DNA from: Caulobacter segnis
Lineage (GTDB): Bacteria > Pseudomonadota > Alphaproteobacteria > Caulobacterales > Caulobacteraceae
Direction: 5' to 3'
Assembly (NCBI RefSeq): GCF_019931575.1
Contig: NZ_CP082923.1
Coordinates: 5,109,282 to 5,173,281, forward strand
Length of the DNA: 64,000 nt
Of this stretch, positions 7,451 to 15,898 are shown one piece after another (the first letter of the stretch is position 1; every line of letters starts with the position of its first letter). Position numbers and translations under genes: made by a program. The notes beneath the pieces are model-generated. The model saw only the letters and a program-made list of their open reading frames with translations. It made no database searches and was not told the origin of the DNA.

Positions 7451-8875
7451 ATGACCGAAGAAACCGAAAACGAAATCCCGGCTGCTGAAGAAGCGGCCAC
7501 CGAAGAGACCGTCGAGGTCGTCGATACGACCGCCGAAGCCGCCGCCGAGGCGGAAGGCGAGGGCGACGACGACGGCTCCGGCATCGCCGAGGCCGTCGCG
7601 GCCCTAGGCCTGAAGTCCATGTCCCTGCAGGAGCTGAAGGAGAAATCCCCGGCCGACCTGCTGGCGTTCGCCGAGACCTTCGAGGTTGAGAACGCCAACT
7701 CCATGCGCAAGCAGGACATGATGTTCGCGATCCTGAAGACCCTCGCCGAGGAAGGCGTGGAGATCTCGGGCTCGGGCACCATGGAAGTGCTGCAGGACGG
7801 CTTCGGCTTCCTGCGCTCGCCGGAAGCCAACTACCTGCCGGGCCCGGACGACATCTACGTCTCGCCGTCGCAGATCCGGAAGTATGGCCTGCGCACCGGC
7901 GACAGCGTCGACGGCGCTATCCGCTCGCCGCGCGAGGGCGAGCGCTATTTCGCCCTGACCAACGTCTCGAAGATCAATTTCGAGAGCCCCGAGAACGTGC
8001 GCCACAAGGTGCACTTCGACAACCTGACGCCGCTCTATCCCGAAGAGCGCCTGCACATGGAGCTGCCCGATCCGACCATCAAGGATCGCTCGGGCCGCGT
8101 CATCGACATCGTCGCTCCGCTCGGCAAGGGCCAGCGCTGCCTGATCGTCGCCCCGCCGCGCGTGGGTAAGACGGTCATGCTGCAGAACATCGCCAAGTCG
8201 ATCGAGACCAACCACCCCGAGTGCTACCTGATCGTCCTCTTGATCGACGAGCGCCCGGAAGAAGTCACCGACATGCAGCGCACGGTGAAGGGCGAGGTCA
8301 TCGCCTCGACCTTCGACGAGCCGGCGACCCGCCACGTCCAGGTGGCCGAGATGGTCATCGAGAAGGCCAAGCGTCTGGTCGAGCACAAGCGCGACGTCGT
8401 CATCCTGCTGGACTCGGTCACCCGTCTGGGCCGCGCCTACAACACCACCGTCCCGTCGTCGGGCAAGGTGCTGACCGGCGGTGTCGACGCCAACGCCCTG
8501 CAGCGCCCGAAGCGCTTCTTCGGCGCGGCGCGGAATGTTGAAGAGGGCGGTTCGCTCTCGATCATCGCCACGGCCCTGATCGACACCGGCAGCCGCATGG
8601 ACGAAGTCATCTTCGAAGAGTTCAAGGGCACCGGTAACTCGGAAATCGTCCTCGATCGTAAGGTCGCCGACAAGCGCATCTTCCCGGCCATCGACGTGCT
8701 CAAGTCGGGCACCCGCAAGGAAGAGCTCATCACCCCGAAGGATCAGCTGCAGAAGACCTACGTCCTGCGCCGCATCCTCAACCCGATGGGCGCCTCGGAC
8801 GCGATCGAGTTCCTGCTGGACAAGCTGCGCCAGTCGAAGACGAACGGCGACTTCTTCCAGTCTATGAACACCTGA
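7451..8875 (+). CDS. rho: Transcription termination factor Rho
   Basis: 474 residues. Rho is a hexameric RNA-dependent ATPase that ends untranslated transcripts. Order: acidic N-terminal extension (about residues 1-50, rich in E/A/D), Rho N-domain, RNA-binding cold-shock-like domain (GSGTMEVLQDGFGFLRSPE), then the ATPase core with Walker A APPRVGKT and Walker B VILLDSVTR. The acidic extension is longer than in E. coli Rho. ATG 7451 is preferred; a start 30 bp upstream would add an untypical MGPRPPLSLV. A strong intrinsic terminator follows. Confidence 0.97.
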   Translation: MTEETENEIPAAEEAATEETVEVVDTTAEAAAEAEGEGDDDGSGIAEAVAALGLKSMSLQELKEKSPADLLAFAETFEVENANSMRKQDMMFAILKTLAEEGVEISGSGTMEVLQDGFGFLRSPEANYLPGPDDIYVSPSQIRKYGLRTGDSVDGAIRSPREGERYFALTNVSKINFESPENVRHKVHFDNLTPLYPEERLHMELPDPTIKDRSGRVIDIVAPLGKGQRCLIVAPPRVGKTVMLQNIAKSIETNHPECYLIVLLIDERPEEVTDMQRTVKGEVIASTFDEPATRHVQVAEMVIEKAKRLVEHKRDVVILLDSVTRLGRAYNTTVPSSGKVLTGGVDANALQRPKRFFGAARNVEEGGSLSIIATALIDTGSRMDEVIFEEFKGTGNSEIVLDRKVADKRIFPAIDVLKSGTRKEELITPKDQLQKTYVLRRILNPMGASDAIEFLLDKLRQSKTNGDFFQSMNT

Positions 8876-8901
8876 GTCCAACCAGACTCATTCGATACGA
8901 G

Positions 8902-8930
8902 AAAGGCCCCGGTAGCACCGGGGCCTTTTT
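8902..8930 (+). terminator. Rho-independent terminator after rho
   Basis: A 12-bp perfect stem AAAGGCCCCGGT / ACCGGGGCCTTT with a three-base loop is followed by Ts. The A-run on the left side makes it usable from the minus strand as well, which would serve the convergent oxidoreductase gene. Confidence 0.9.
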
Positions 8931-8958
8931 GTTGTCGGTCCGATCGGTGTTGCCAGCC

Positions 8959-9924
8959 CTACGGAATGAGCAAGGTCGCTCCGGTCGTCTTGCGGCCTTC
9001 CAGCGCCTCGTGCGCGGTGCGCGCCTCCGCGAGAGGGAAGGTCTGGCCGATGTCGATCTTCACCGCGCCCGAGGCGAGAACGGCGAACAGCGCCTGGGCG
9101 CTCTCGTCCAGTTCCTCGGTCGTGGCGATGTAGTCGAACAGGCGCGGGCGCGTGACGAACAGAGACTTGCCCGACAGCTCCAGCGGCGCGAACGGCGGGA
9201 CCGGGCCCGAGGCGTTGCCGAAGGTGACCAGCACGCCGCGGCGGGCCAGGCTCTTGAAGCTGGCGTCCCAGGTATCCTTGCCGACGCCATCATAGACGAC
9301 CGCCACGCCCTTGCCGCCCGTGAGCTCGCCGACGCGGACGGCGACGTCCTCGTGGCTGTAGTCGATCACATGGTCCGCGCCGAGATCGCGGGCGAGGGCG
9401 ACCTTGGCCGCGCCGCCAGCCGTGGCGATGATGGTCGCGCCCAGGGCCTTGCACCACTGCACCAGGATTTGACCGACGCCGCCGGCGGCCGCGTGGACCA
9501 GGACGAGGTCGCCGGGTTTCACGTGGAAACACCGGCGGACCAGGAATTCGGCGGTCATGCCTTTGAGCATCACCGCCGCCGCCGTCTCCAGGCTGACGCC
9601 CTCGGGGACCTTGACCGCGCGCTCGGCCGGAACGACCGCGGCCTCGCTATAGGCGCCCATGGTCCCGTTGTAGGCGACGCGGTCGCCGACCTGGAACCGG
9701 GTGACGCCATCGCCCAGGGCCTCGACGACGCCTGCCGCCTCCAGCCCGATCACCGCTGGCATCTTCAGCGGATAGAGACCCGAGCGGTGATAGGTGTCGA
9801 TATAGTTCAGGCCCACCGCTTGGTGCCGGACCAGGATCTGGCCGGCGGCCGGCGAGGGGACGGGCAGCTCGACGGCCTCGAGGACCTCGGGGCCGCCGGA
9901 GCGAACCGCCTGGATCGCCAGCAT
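8959..9924 (-). CDS. NADPH:quinone oxidoreductase (zinc-independent MDR family)
   Basis: 321 residues. Members reduce quinones or other activated carbonyls with NADPH. GroES-like N-terminal half (LNYIDTYHRSGLYPLKMPAVIG) and Rossmann half with AAAGGVGQILVQ are clear; the catalytic zinc cysteines of alcohol dehydrogenases are absent. Its start overlaps the dienelactone hydrolase stop (TGATG), so the pair is an operon. A degenerate parS sequence (9516-9529) is embedded in the coding region at FHVKPG. Confidence 0.9.
   Translation of the reverse strand: MLAIQAVRSGGPEVLEAVELPVPSPAAGQILVRHQAVGLNYIDTYHRSGLYPLKMPAVIGLEAAGVVEALGDGVTRFQVGDRVAYNGTMGAYSEAAVVPAERAVKVPEGVSLETAAAVMLKGMTAEFLVRRCFHVKPGDLVLVHAAAGGVGQILVQWCKALGATIIATAGGAAKVALARDLGADHVIDYSHEDVAVRVGELTGGKGVAVVYDGVGKDTWDASFKSLARRGVLVTFGNASGPVPPFAPLELSGKSLFVTRPRLFDYIATTEELDESAQALFAVLASGAVKIDIGQTFPLAEARTAHEALEGRKTTGATLLIP
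9516..9529. other. Degenerate parS-like site inside the quinone oxidoreductase gene
   Basis: Reads GTTTCACGTGGAAA, two positions off GTTTCACGTGAAAC, and keeps the CACGTG core. It lies about 2.4 kb outside the main parS cluster. C. crescentus ParB occupies several such sites over roughly 10 kb; occupancy here is unproven. Confidence 0.5.
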
Positions 9925-10634
9925 CAGGCCGGGTCCTTCTGGGCCAGGGCCTTCTGGAAGAAGGTCAGGCTGCGGCCGTTGGCCTTGGCCGCGTCGGCCG
10001 CGTCGTAGTGCGCGCCGCCCTCGCGCGCGAAGGCGTGGTCGCGGCCGGCATAGGTGTGGATCTCGATCTGCGGGTGATCCTTCAGCGCGTTGAGGATAAC
10101 CTGCTGGGCTTCCGGCGGGACGAACTGGTCCTTCTCGGCGATGTGCATCAGCAGCGGGTGGTTCAGCTTCTCGGCCTCGCCGACATGCTTCTCGACGCCG
10201 ACCCCGTAGTAGGAGACCGAGGCGTCGACGTCCGTGCGGGTGGCGGTCAGGAAGGCCAGCAGGCCGCCCAGGCAATAGCCGACCGCGCCGACCTTGCCGT
10301 TGACGCCGTTCAGCTTGCGGGCCGCAGCGATGGTCGCGGCGATGTCGCCGACGCCGGCGTCCACGTCGAACGCGTTGAACAGCTCAAAGGCCCGCTTCCA
10401 CTCGGCCTCGGACTGGTCGGTGATGTCGATCCCGGGCTCGATCCGCCAGAACAGGTCGGGCACGATCGCGACATAGCCTTGGGCGGCCAGGCCGTCGGCG
10501 ATGTCGCGCATCACCTTGTTGACGCCGAAGATCTCCTGGATCACGACGATGGCGGGGGCGCTGACTGCCTGGGGCCGCGCCACATAGGCCGAGAAGGCGC
10601 CGTCAGGCGTGGTGATCGTGAGGGTCTCGCTCAT
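9924..10634 (-). CDS. Dienelactone hydrolase family protein
   Basis: 236 residues. An alpha/beta hydrolase of the dienelactone hydrolase family, which open cyclic ester bonds using Cys/Asp/His. The nucleophile motif GYCLGG, the aspartate region MHIAEKDQFVPPE and the catalytic histidine in AGRDHAFAR are visible. No signal peptide, so cytoplasmic. I start at ATG 10634 (MSETLTITTPDGAF); an upstream in-frame extension would cover the promoter region. The natural substrate is unknown; no aromatic-degradation genes are nearby. Confidence 0.9.
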   Translation of the reverse strand: MSETLTITTPDGAFSAYVARPQAVSAPAIVVIQEIFGVNKVMRDIADGLAAQGYVAIVPDLFWRIEPGIDITDQSEAEWKRAFELFNAFDVDAGVGDIAATIAAARKLNGVNGKVGAVGYCLGGLLAFLTATRTDVDASVSYYGVGVEKHVGEAEKLNHPLLMHIAEKDQFVPPEAQQVILNALKDHPQIEIHTYAGRDHAFAREGGAHYDAADAAKANGRSLTFFQKALAQKDPA

Positions 10635-10763
10635 CGCAGCTCTCCGTCCCTTACTGGGTCCCAAATAATCCGGACCAATGTGACTTTCGACCAAAGCGCT
10701 CTAACCTGCGCCGACGGGCTTGCCCCATAACAATATCGTGCCCTGACCGAAGGGAACCACCCG

Positions 10764-11006
10764 ATGAAGATGACCATCGAGATCGACTGCACGCCCGTCG
10801 AGGCGCGGGCCTTTCTAGGCCTTCCGGATGTCAGTGGCTTGAACGAGCACCTGGTCAAGGAAATGCAGAACCGCATGGACGCCAACATGGCGATGCTGGC
10901 GCCCGAGGAACTGCTGAAGAACTGGATGGCGTTCGGCGCCGGCGCCCAGGAGCAGTTCCGCAAACTGATGACGGCCGCCGCCGGCGCGGCCGCTGGGAAG
11001 CCCTGA
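10764..11006 (+). CDS. Small conserved alphaproteobacterial protein (DUF6489-like)
   Basis: 80 residues, acidic-amphipathic, no signal or membrane segment. It begins MKMTIEIDCTPVEARAF and has a helical middle with repeated methionines (EMQNRMDANMAM), then an alanine-rich end. It resembles small proteins often adjacent to polyhydroxyalkanoate or mnmE loci in alphaproteobacteria. It sits 4 bp ahead of mnmE and is presumably cotranscribed with it. The function is unknown. Confidence 0.75.
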   Translation: MKMTIEIDCTPVEARAFLGLPDVSGLNEHLVKEMQNRMDANMAMLAPEELLKNWMAFGAGAQEQFRKLMTAAAGAAAGKP

Positions 11007-11010
11007 ACGC

Positions 11011-12351
11011 ATGACGGATACGATCTTCGCCCTGGCCACGGCGGCCGGGCGAGCGGCGGTGGCCGTGGTGCGCGTGTCGGGTCCGGCGACCCTGTCGACG
11101 GTCGAGGCCCTCACGGGAAAACCGCCCAAGCCGCGCCTGGCTGCTCTGCGCAAGCTTCGTCACGGCGGTGTCGAGCTGGACGAGGCTCTGGTCCTGCGGT
11201 TCGAGGGACCGGCCAGCTATACGGGCGAGGATAGCGCCGAGTTTCACGTGCATGGCGGGCGCGCCGTCGTCGAGGCGCTGCTGTCGGCCCTGATCGAGCT
11301 GGGCCTGCGCCTGGCCGAGCCGGGCGAGTTCACCCGTCGCGCTTTCGAGAACGGCAAGCTGGACCTGGCCCAGGCCGAGGGGGTCGCCGACCTGATCGAC
11401 GCCGAGACCGAGGCCCAGCGCCGGCAGGCCTTGGGCCAGGTCGGTGGGGCGCTGAGCCAGCGCTACGACCGCTGGCGCGATCTGCTGGTCCAGTCGCTGG
11501 CCATGCTGGAAGCGGCCGTCGACTTTCCCGACGAGGACCTGCCGGAGGAGGTGGCCGAGCGGGCCCGTCCGGGGCTGCGGATCCTGAGCGCTGAACTGGA
11601 GGCGGCCCTGGCCGATGTTTCGCGTGGCCGCCGCGTGCGGGACGGTTTCCGCATCGCCCTGGTCGGCGCGCCGAACGCTGGCAAGAGCACTCTCCTGAAC
11701 GGCTTGGTCGAGCGCGACGCGGCGATCGTCACCGATACGCCGGGTACGACCCGGGACGTCATCGAGGTCCCCTTGGTGCTGGGCGGCTACAAGGTCCTGC
11801 TCGCCGACACCGCCGGGATCCGCGAAACGGCCGATGCGATCGAAGCCGAGGGTGTCCGCCGGGCGCGGGCCTGGGCTGAGGATGCCGACCTAAGGCTTTG
11901 GGTCGTCGATGGGTTTCACGTGAAACATACAGTGAAGCTTGAGGAGGGGGTTCGGCGCGGCGACTGGCTGGTGCTGAACAAGGCCGACATCGCCGAGCCG
12001 TCGACGCTCGATGAAGCCGAGCGGAGATGGGCGGGGGAGGGCCTTCGGGTCCTGCGCCTGTCGGCCCGCTCGGCCGATGCGGTGACCGAGGTTCGCGACG
12101 CCCTGTCCGCCCATGTGGCCGACGCCCTGTCCGGCGCGGAATTCCCGGCGGCGACCCGCCTGCGCCACGCCGAACGTCTCCGAGAGGCTCAGGATTATTT
12201 GGCCAGGGCCCTGTCGGAAGTGGGGCTGGAGGTGGAACTGGCCGCCGAAGACGTGCGTCTGGCCGCGCGCGCCCTGGAGAAGATCACTGGCCGGGTCGAT
12301 CCCGAGGATGTGCTGGGCCGCGTCTTTTCGACATTCTGCATCGGCAAGTGA
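11011..12351 (+). CDS. mnmE: tRNA uridine-5-carboxymethylaminomethyl modification GTPase MnmE
   Basis: 446 residues. MnmE works with MnmG to modify U34 of certain tRNAs. Order: N-terminal folate-binding domain, helical domain interrupted by the G domain (P-loop GAPNAGKS, DTPGTTRD, DTAG, NKAD) and the C-terminal FCIGK with the catalytic cysteine. A perfect parS (11913-11926) encodes FHVK within the G domain, and a half site lies in EFHVHGG (11241). The next gene on the strand is its partner mnmG. Confidence 0.97.
   Translation: MTDTIFALATAAGRAAVAVVRVSGPATLSTVEALTGKPPKPRLAALRKLRHGGVELDEALVLRFEGPASYTGEDSAEFHVHGGRAVVEALLSALIELGLRLAEPGEFTRRAFENGKLDLAQAEGVADLIDAETEAQRRQALGQVGGALSQRYDRWRDLLVQSLAMLEAAVDFPDEDLPEEVAERARPGLRILSAELEAALADVSRGRRVRDGFRIALVGAPNAGKSTLLNGLVERDAAIVTDTPGTTRDVIEVPLVLGGYKVLLADTAGIRETADAIEAEGVRRARAWAEDADLRLWVVDGFHVKHTVKLEEGVRRGDWLVLNKADIAEPSTLDEAERRWAGEGLRVLRLSARSADAVTEVRDALSAHVADALSGAEFPAATRLRHAERLREAQDYLARALSEVGLEVELAAEDVRLAARALEKITGRVDPEDVLGRVFSTFCIGK
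11241..11250. other. parS half-site in mnmE
   Basis: GTTTCACGTG keeps the left arm and core of parS but the right arm is CATG instead of AAAC. It encodes FHV of the conserved FHVHGG motif, so it may be coincidence with protein constraint. Confidence 0.3.
11913..11926. other. Perfect parS site inside mnmE
   Basis: GTTTCACGTGAAAC is the full 14-bp palindrome recognised by ParB. It lies within the mnmE G domain, about 4 kb from parB and 7 kb from the origin. Confidence 0.85.
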
Positions 12352-12352
12352 T

Positions 12353-12366
12353 GTTCCACGTGAAAC
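12353..12366. other. parS site just after mnmE stop
   Basis: GTTCCACGTGAAAC has one mismatch to the palindrome and starts two bases after the mnmE stop codon. Confidence 0.8.
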
Positions 12367-12376
12367 CTTCCCCATA

Positions 12377-12385
12377 TTGTCCACA
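12377..12385 (+). promoter_or_regulatory. DnaA-box-like TTGTCCACA between two parS sites
   Basis: TTGTCCACA differs from the classical TTATCCACA at one base. It lies between parS sites at 12353 and 12411. DnaA binding here is a hypothesis. Confidence 0.4.
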
Positions 12386-12410
12386 GCACGCTCACAGCTG
12401 TGCCGTGGGC

Positions 12411-12424
12411 GTTTCACGTGAAAC
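12411..12424. other. Perfect parS site in the mnmE-mnmG gap
   Basis: GTTTCACGTGAAAC, the full palindrome, 45 bp from the preceding site. This pair is the strongest candidate for the ParB loading centre. Confidence 0.88.
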
Positions 12425-12438
12425 GCCAGGGAGTCGCA

Positions 12439-12467
12439 TCGACCCGATCGGCTGATTGGCGTATATG
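12439..12467 (+). promoter_or_regulatory. Predicted mnmG promoter
   Basis: TCGACC (12439-12444), 17-bp spacer, TATATG (12462-12467). It starts just after the parS pair, 53 bp ahead of the mnmG start. ParB spreading from the adjacent parS could affect it. Confidence 0.5.
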
Positions 12468-12477
12468 TCGAGTCCAG

Positions 12478-12499
12478 CGCCCCCGCAGGTCCGGGGGCG
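12478..12499 (+). other. GC hairpin in the mnmG leader
   Basis: Perfect 8-bp stem CGCCCCCG / CGGGGGCG with a six-base loop, directly downstream of the predicted promoter. There is no T tract, so it is not a normal terminator; it may protect or regulate the leader. Confidence 0.5.
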
Positions 12500-12519
12500 T
12501 TCGCATTGAGGCGAGTTCG

Positions 12520-14376
12520 TTGTCCAACACCTGGGATGTCATTGTCATCGGCGGCGGTCACGCCGGCTGCGAGGCGGCGGCCGCCTCGGCGCGCACGGGC
12601 GCGCGCACCCTGCTGCTGACCCACAAGCTGGAAACCATTGGCGAGATGTCCTGCAACCCGGCCATCGGCGGCCTGGGCAAGGGTCACCTGGTCCGCGAGA
12701 TTGACGCCCTGGACGGCGTCATGGGCCGCATGGCCGACAAGGCTGGCATCCAGTTCCGGATGCTGAACCGCTCCAAGGGACCGGCCGTTCGCGGTCCGCG
12801 CGCCCAGATCGACCGCAAGCTCTATCGCGAGGCGATGCAGGCCGAGCTGGCCGCCACGGAAAACCTCGACATCATCGCCGCCGCCGCCGAGGACCTGATC
12901 GTCGAGGATGGACGAGTGGCCGGCGCGATCGACGGGGAGGGGCGGGCGTACCGCGCTTCCCGGGTGATCCTGACCACCGGCACCTTCCTGAAGGGCGTGA
13001 TCCATCTGGGCGAGACCCGCACCCCGGCCGGACGGGTGGGCGACCAGCCCTCGATCGGCCTGTCGGATCGCCTGTACGGCCTGGATTTCCAGATGGGCCG
13101 GCTGAAGACCGGTACGCCTGCGCGCCTGGACGGCAAGACCATCGCCTGGGACCGCCTGGACAGTCAGGCCGCCGACGACGAGCCGGTCCCGTTCTCGTAT
13201 CTGAACGACAGGATCGACATCCCGCAGATCGCCTGCGGCGTCACCTTCACCACCGAAGAGACCCATCGGATCATCGCCGAACGGCTGAGCGAATCCCTGG
13301 TCTATGGCGGCCGCGCCACGGGGATCGGTCCGCGCTATTGCCCGTCGATCGAGGACAAGGTCGTCCGCTTCGCCGACAAGACCAGCCACCAGATCTTCCT
13401 GGAGCCGGAAGGCCTGGACGACGACACGGTGTATCCGAACGGCATCTCCACCTCGGTTTCGGAAGAAACCCAACTGCTGTTCCTGCGCACGATCCCCGGC
13501 CTCGAGAACGTCGAGGTGATCCGCTACGGCTATGCGATCGAATATGACTATGTCGATCCGCGCGAGCTCTACGCCACGCTGGAGACCAAGCGCCTGCCGG
13601 GCCTGTATCTGGCCGGACAGATCAACGGCACCACGGGTTACGAGGAGGCGGGCGCGCAAGGCCTGGTCGCTGGCCTGAACGCGGCCCTGGCCGTGCAGGG
13701 CCGCGAGCCCGCCGTCTTCGCCCGCGACGAGGCCTATATCGGCGTGATGATCGACGACCTGGTCACCCGGGGCGTCACCGAGCCCTATCGGATGTTCACC
13801 AGCCGGGCCGAGTTCCGCCTGACCCTGCGCGCCGACAACGCCGACCAGCGCCTGACCGATCGTGGCGTCGCCCTGGGCGTGGTCGGCGACACCCGCGCTC
13901 AGGCCTGGGCCGAGAAGAAGGCGCGACTGGAAGCGGCGCGCACCTTCGCCCGCTCGGTCAGCCTGACCCCGAACGAGGCCGTGAAGGCCGGGTTCAAGGT
14001 CAACAGCGACGGCGTGCGCCGCGACGTCTTCGCCATGCTCGCCTATCCGGATGTGACACTCGATGACCTCGGCCGCATCTGGCCCGAGGTTTTCACGTGG
14101 AACACTGATGTCCGCGAGCAGATCGAGATCGAGGCGGCCTATGCCGGCTATCTCGACCGCCAACGCGCCGACGCCGAGTCGCTGCGCAAGGACGAGGATC
14201 TGCGCCTACCGGCCGATCTCGACTATGCCGACATCGGCAGCCTGTCGAACGAGGTGCGCGAGAAGCTGGCCCGCGTGCGGCCCCTGACCCTGGGCCAGGC
14301 GGCCCGCATCGAGGGTGTCACGCCCGGCGCGCTGACCGCGCTGCTGGCCCATGTGAGGCGCGGCCGTGCAGCCTGA
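12520..14376 (+). CDS. mnmG: tRNA uridine-5-carboxymethylaminomethyl modification enzyme MnmG
   Basis: 618 residues, the normal length. MnmG is the FAD/NADH partner of MnmE. Seen: dinucleotide motif VIGGGHAGCEAA near the N-terminus, SCNPAIGG, and GQINGTTGYEEAGAQG. I chose TTG 12520 because it follows a GAGGCGAG ribosome-binding site and directly precedes the FAD fold; upstream codons would be out of the family. Its 3' end overlaps rsmG by 11 bp. A degenerate parS lies at 14090-14103. Confidence 0.96.
   Translation: MSNTWDVIVIGGGHAGCEAAAASARTGARTLLLTHKLETIGEMSCNPAIGGLGKGHLVREIDALDGVMGRMADKAGIQFRMLNRSKGPAVRGPRAQIDRKLYREAMQAELAATENLDIIAAAAEDLIVEDGRVAGAIDGEGRAYRASRVILTTGTFLKGVIHLGETRTPAGRVGDQPSIGLSDRLYGLDFQMGRLKTGTPARLDGKTIAWDRLDSQAADDEPVPFSYLNDRIDIPQIACGVTFTTEETHRIIAERLSESLVYGGRATGIGPRYCPSIEDKVVRFADKTSHQIFLEPEGLDDDTVYPNGISTSVSEETQLLFLRTIPGLENVEVIRYGYAIEYDYVDPRELYATLETKRLPGLYLAGQINGTTGYEEAGAQGLVAGLNAALAVQGREPAVFARDEAYIGVMIDDLVTRGVTEPYRMFTSRAEFRLTLRADNADQRLTDRGVALGVVGDTRAQAWAEKKARLEAARTFARSVSLTPNEAVKAGFKVNSDGVRRDVFAMLAYPDVTLDDLGRIWPEVFTWNTDVREQIEIEAAYAGYLDRQRADAESLRKDEDLRLPADLDYADIGSLSNEVREKLARVRPLTLGQAARIEGVTPGALTALLAHVRRGRAA
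14090..14103. other. Degenerate parS site inside mnmG
   Basis: TTTTCACGTGGAAC has two mismatches to the palindrome and keeps the CACGTG core. It codes for FTWN in MnmG. Spacing and position fit the parS array described in C. crescentus. Confidence 0.55.
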
Positions 14377-15016
14377 AGCGCTTCTCGCTGAGCCCCCGGT
14401 GCTGGACGCGCTTGGTTACCAAGCCCTTACCGGCGCCTCTGACGCCCAGATCGCTGATCTGACGCGCTACCAGGACCTGTTGGCCGAGTGGAATGAGGTC
14501 ATGAACCTCGTCGGCCCGCTGACCATCGCCACCTACTGGACCCGCCACGCCCTGGACAGCTCGCAGCTGCTGGCGCTGGCGCCCGAGGCGCGCACCTGGG
14601 CCGATCTCGGCGCGGGCGCCGGTCTGCCCGGGGTCGTGCTGGCCATACTCCTGAAAGGGCAGGAGGGCGCCAAGGTCCATCTCGTGGAGAGCATGACCAA
14701 GCGTTGCCGCTTCCTGGAGGTCTCCGCCCAGGCGCTGGACCTGCCCGTCGAGATCCACAATGTCCGGGCCGAGACACTGAAGCTGAAGGTCGACGTCGTC
14801 ACCGCGCGGGCCTGCGCGCCGATGACCAAGCTTCTCGGCTTCGCCGAACCCTATCTGCATCGCGGAGCGACCGGCCTGTTCCTCAAGGGACAGGACGTCG
14901 CGACCGAACTGACCGAGGCCCGCAAGGCCTGGTCGTTCGCCAGCGAGCTGCTTCCCAGTCAAAGCGACCCGCGTGGCCGCATCGTTCAAGTGAAGAGGCT
15001 TTCCCGTGTCCGCTAA
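14366..15016 (+). CDS. rsmG: 16S rRNA (guanine527-N7)-methyltransferase RsmG
   Basis: 216 residues from GTG 14366, overlapping mnmG by 11 bp. It methylates G527 of 16S rRNA, the modification lost in low-level streptomycin resistance. The SAM-binding ADLGAGAGLPG motif and the NLV substrate-side segment are present. It overlaps parA by 11 bp, so mnmG-rsmG-parA are transcribed together in the classical gidB-parA order. Confidence 0.95.
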   Translation: MQPEALLAEPPVLDALGYQALTGASDAQIADLTRYQDLLAEWNEVMNLVGPLTIATYWTRHALDSSQLLALAPEARTWADLGAGAGLPGVVLAILLKGQEGAKVHLVESMTKRCRFLEVSAQALDLPVEIHNVRAETLKLKVDVVTARACAPMTKLLGFAEPYLHRGATGLFLKGQDVATELTEARKAWSFASELLPSQSDPRGRIVQVKRLSRVR

Positions 15017-15809
15017 TCCTCTCCGCGTCCTGGCCATCGCCAACCAGAAGGGCGGGGTCGGCAAGACCACGACCGCCATCAACCTGGGCACGGCCCTGGC
15101 CGCCTGCGGCGAGCGCGTGCTGCTGATCGACGCCGACCCGCAGGGCAACTGCTCGACGGGCCTGGGCATCGGCCGCACGGCGCGCCGCACCACGCTGTAT
15201 GACGTGCTGATGGGCGAGTCGCCGGTGGTCGACGCCGCCGTGAAGACCGAGCTGCCGGGCCTGGACGTCATACCGGCCGACGCCGACCTGTCGGGTATCG
15301 AGATCGAACTGGGTCAGACCGCCCGTCGGTCCTACCGTCTGCGCGACGCCCTGGAGACCATCCGCGCCAACGGGCCCTACACCTATGTGCTGATCGACTG
15401 CCCGCCGTCGCTGAACGTGCTGACGGTCAACGCCATGACCGCCGCCGATGCGGTGTTCGTGCCCCTGCAGTGCGAGTTCTTCGCCCTGGAGGGCCTGACC
15501 CAGCTGATGCGGACGATCGAACGGGTGCGGGGCAGCCTCAATCCGCGCCTCGAGATCCAAGGGGTTGTGCTGACCATGTACGACCGCCGCAACAGCTTGT
15601 CCGAACAGGTGGCCAGCGACGTGCGCGCCCACTTCGGCGACAAGGTCTATGACGCGGTGATTCCGCGGAACGTCCGCGTCTCGGAGGCCCCGTCCTTCGG
15701 CAAGCCCGTGCTGCTGTACGACCTGAAGTGCGCCGGCAGCCAGGCCTATCTGAAGCTGGCCCGCGAGGTGATCAGCCGCGAACGCGACCGTCAGGCCCAA
15801 GCCGCCTAG
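15006..15809 (+). CDS. parA: Chromosome partitioning ATPase ParA
   Basis: 267 residues from GTG 15006. ParA binds DNA as an ATP dimer and is released by ParB, moving the replicated parS from the old to the new pole. Deviant Walker A KGGVGKTT (15-22), Walker A' DADPQGN and Walker B LIDCPPSLN are complete. It is short and lacks the N-terminal helix-turn-helix of plasmid ParA, as chromosomal members do. parB follows after about 90 bp. Confidence 0.97.
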   Translation: MSANPLRVLAIANQKGGVGKTTTAINLGTALAACGERVLLIDADPQGNCSTGLGIGRTARRTTLYDVLMGESPVVDAAVKTELPGLDVIPADADLSGIEIELGQTARRSYRLRDALETIRANGPYTYVLIDCPPSLNVLTVNAMTAADAVFVPLQCEFFALEGLTQLMRTIERVRGSLNPRLEIQGVVLTMYDRRNSLSEQVASDVRAHFGDKVYDAVIPRNVRVSEAPSFGKPVLLYDLKCAGSQAYLKLAREVISRERDRQAQAA

Positions 15810-15898
15810 TTTGGCCCGCCTGACCAAGTAAGACCTGAACCTAGAACCGTAGCTTGACTGATAGTGTGATGGAGACCGCCGTGGTGGGAGAGCCGGGT

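Noticed and set aside
11890..14163. Long open frame antisense to mnmE and mnmG
   Set aside because: The sense strand encodes complete mnmE/mnmG; the antisense protein has no recognisable domain and crosses parS and promoter sites.
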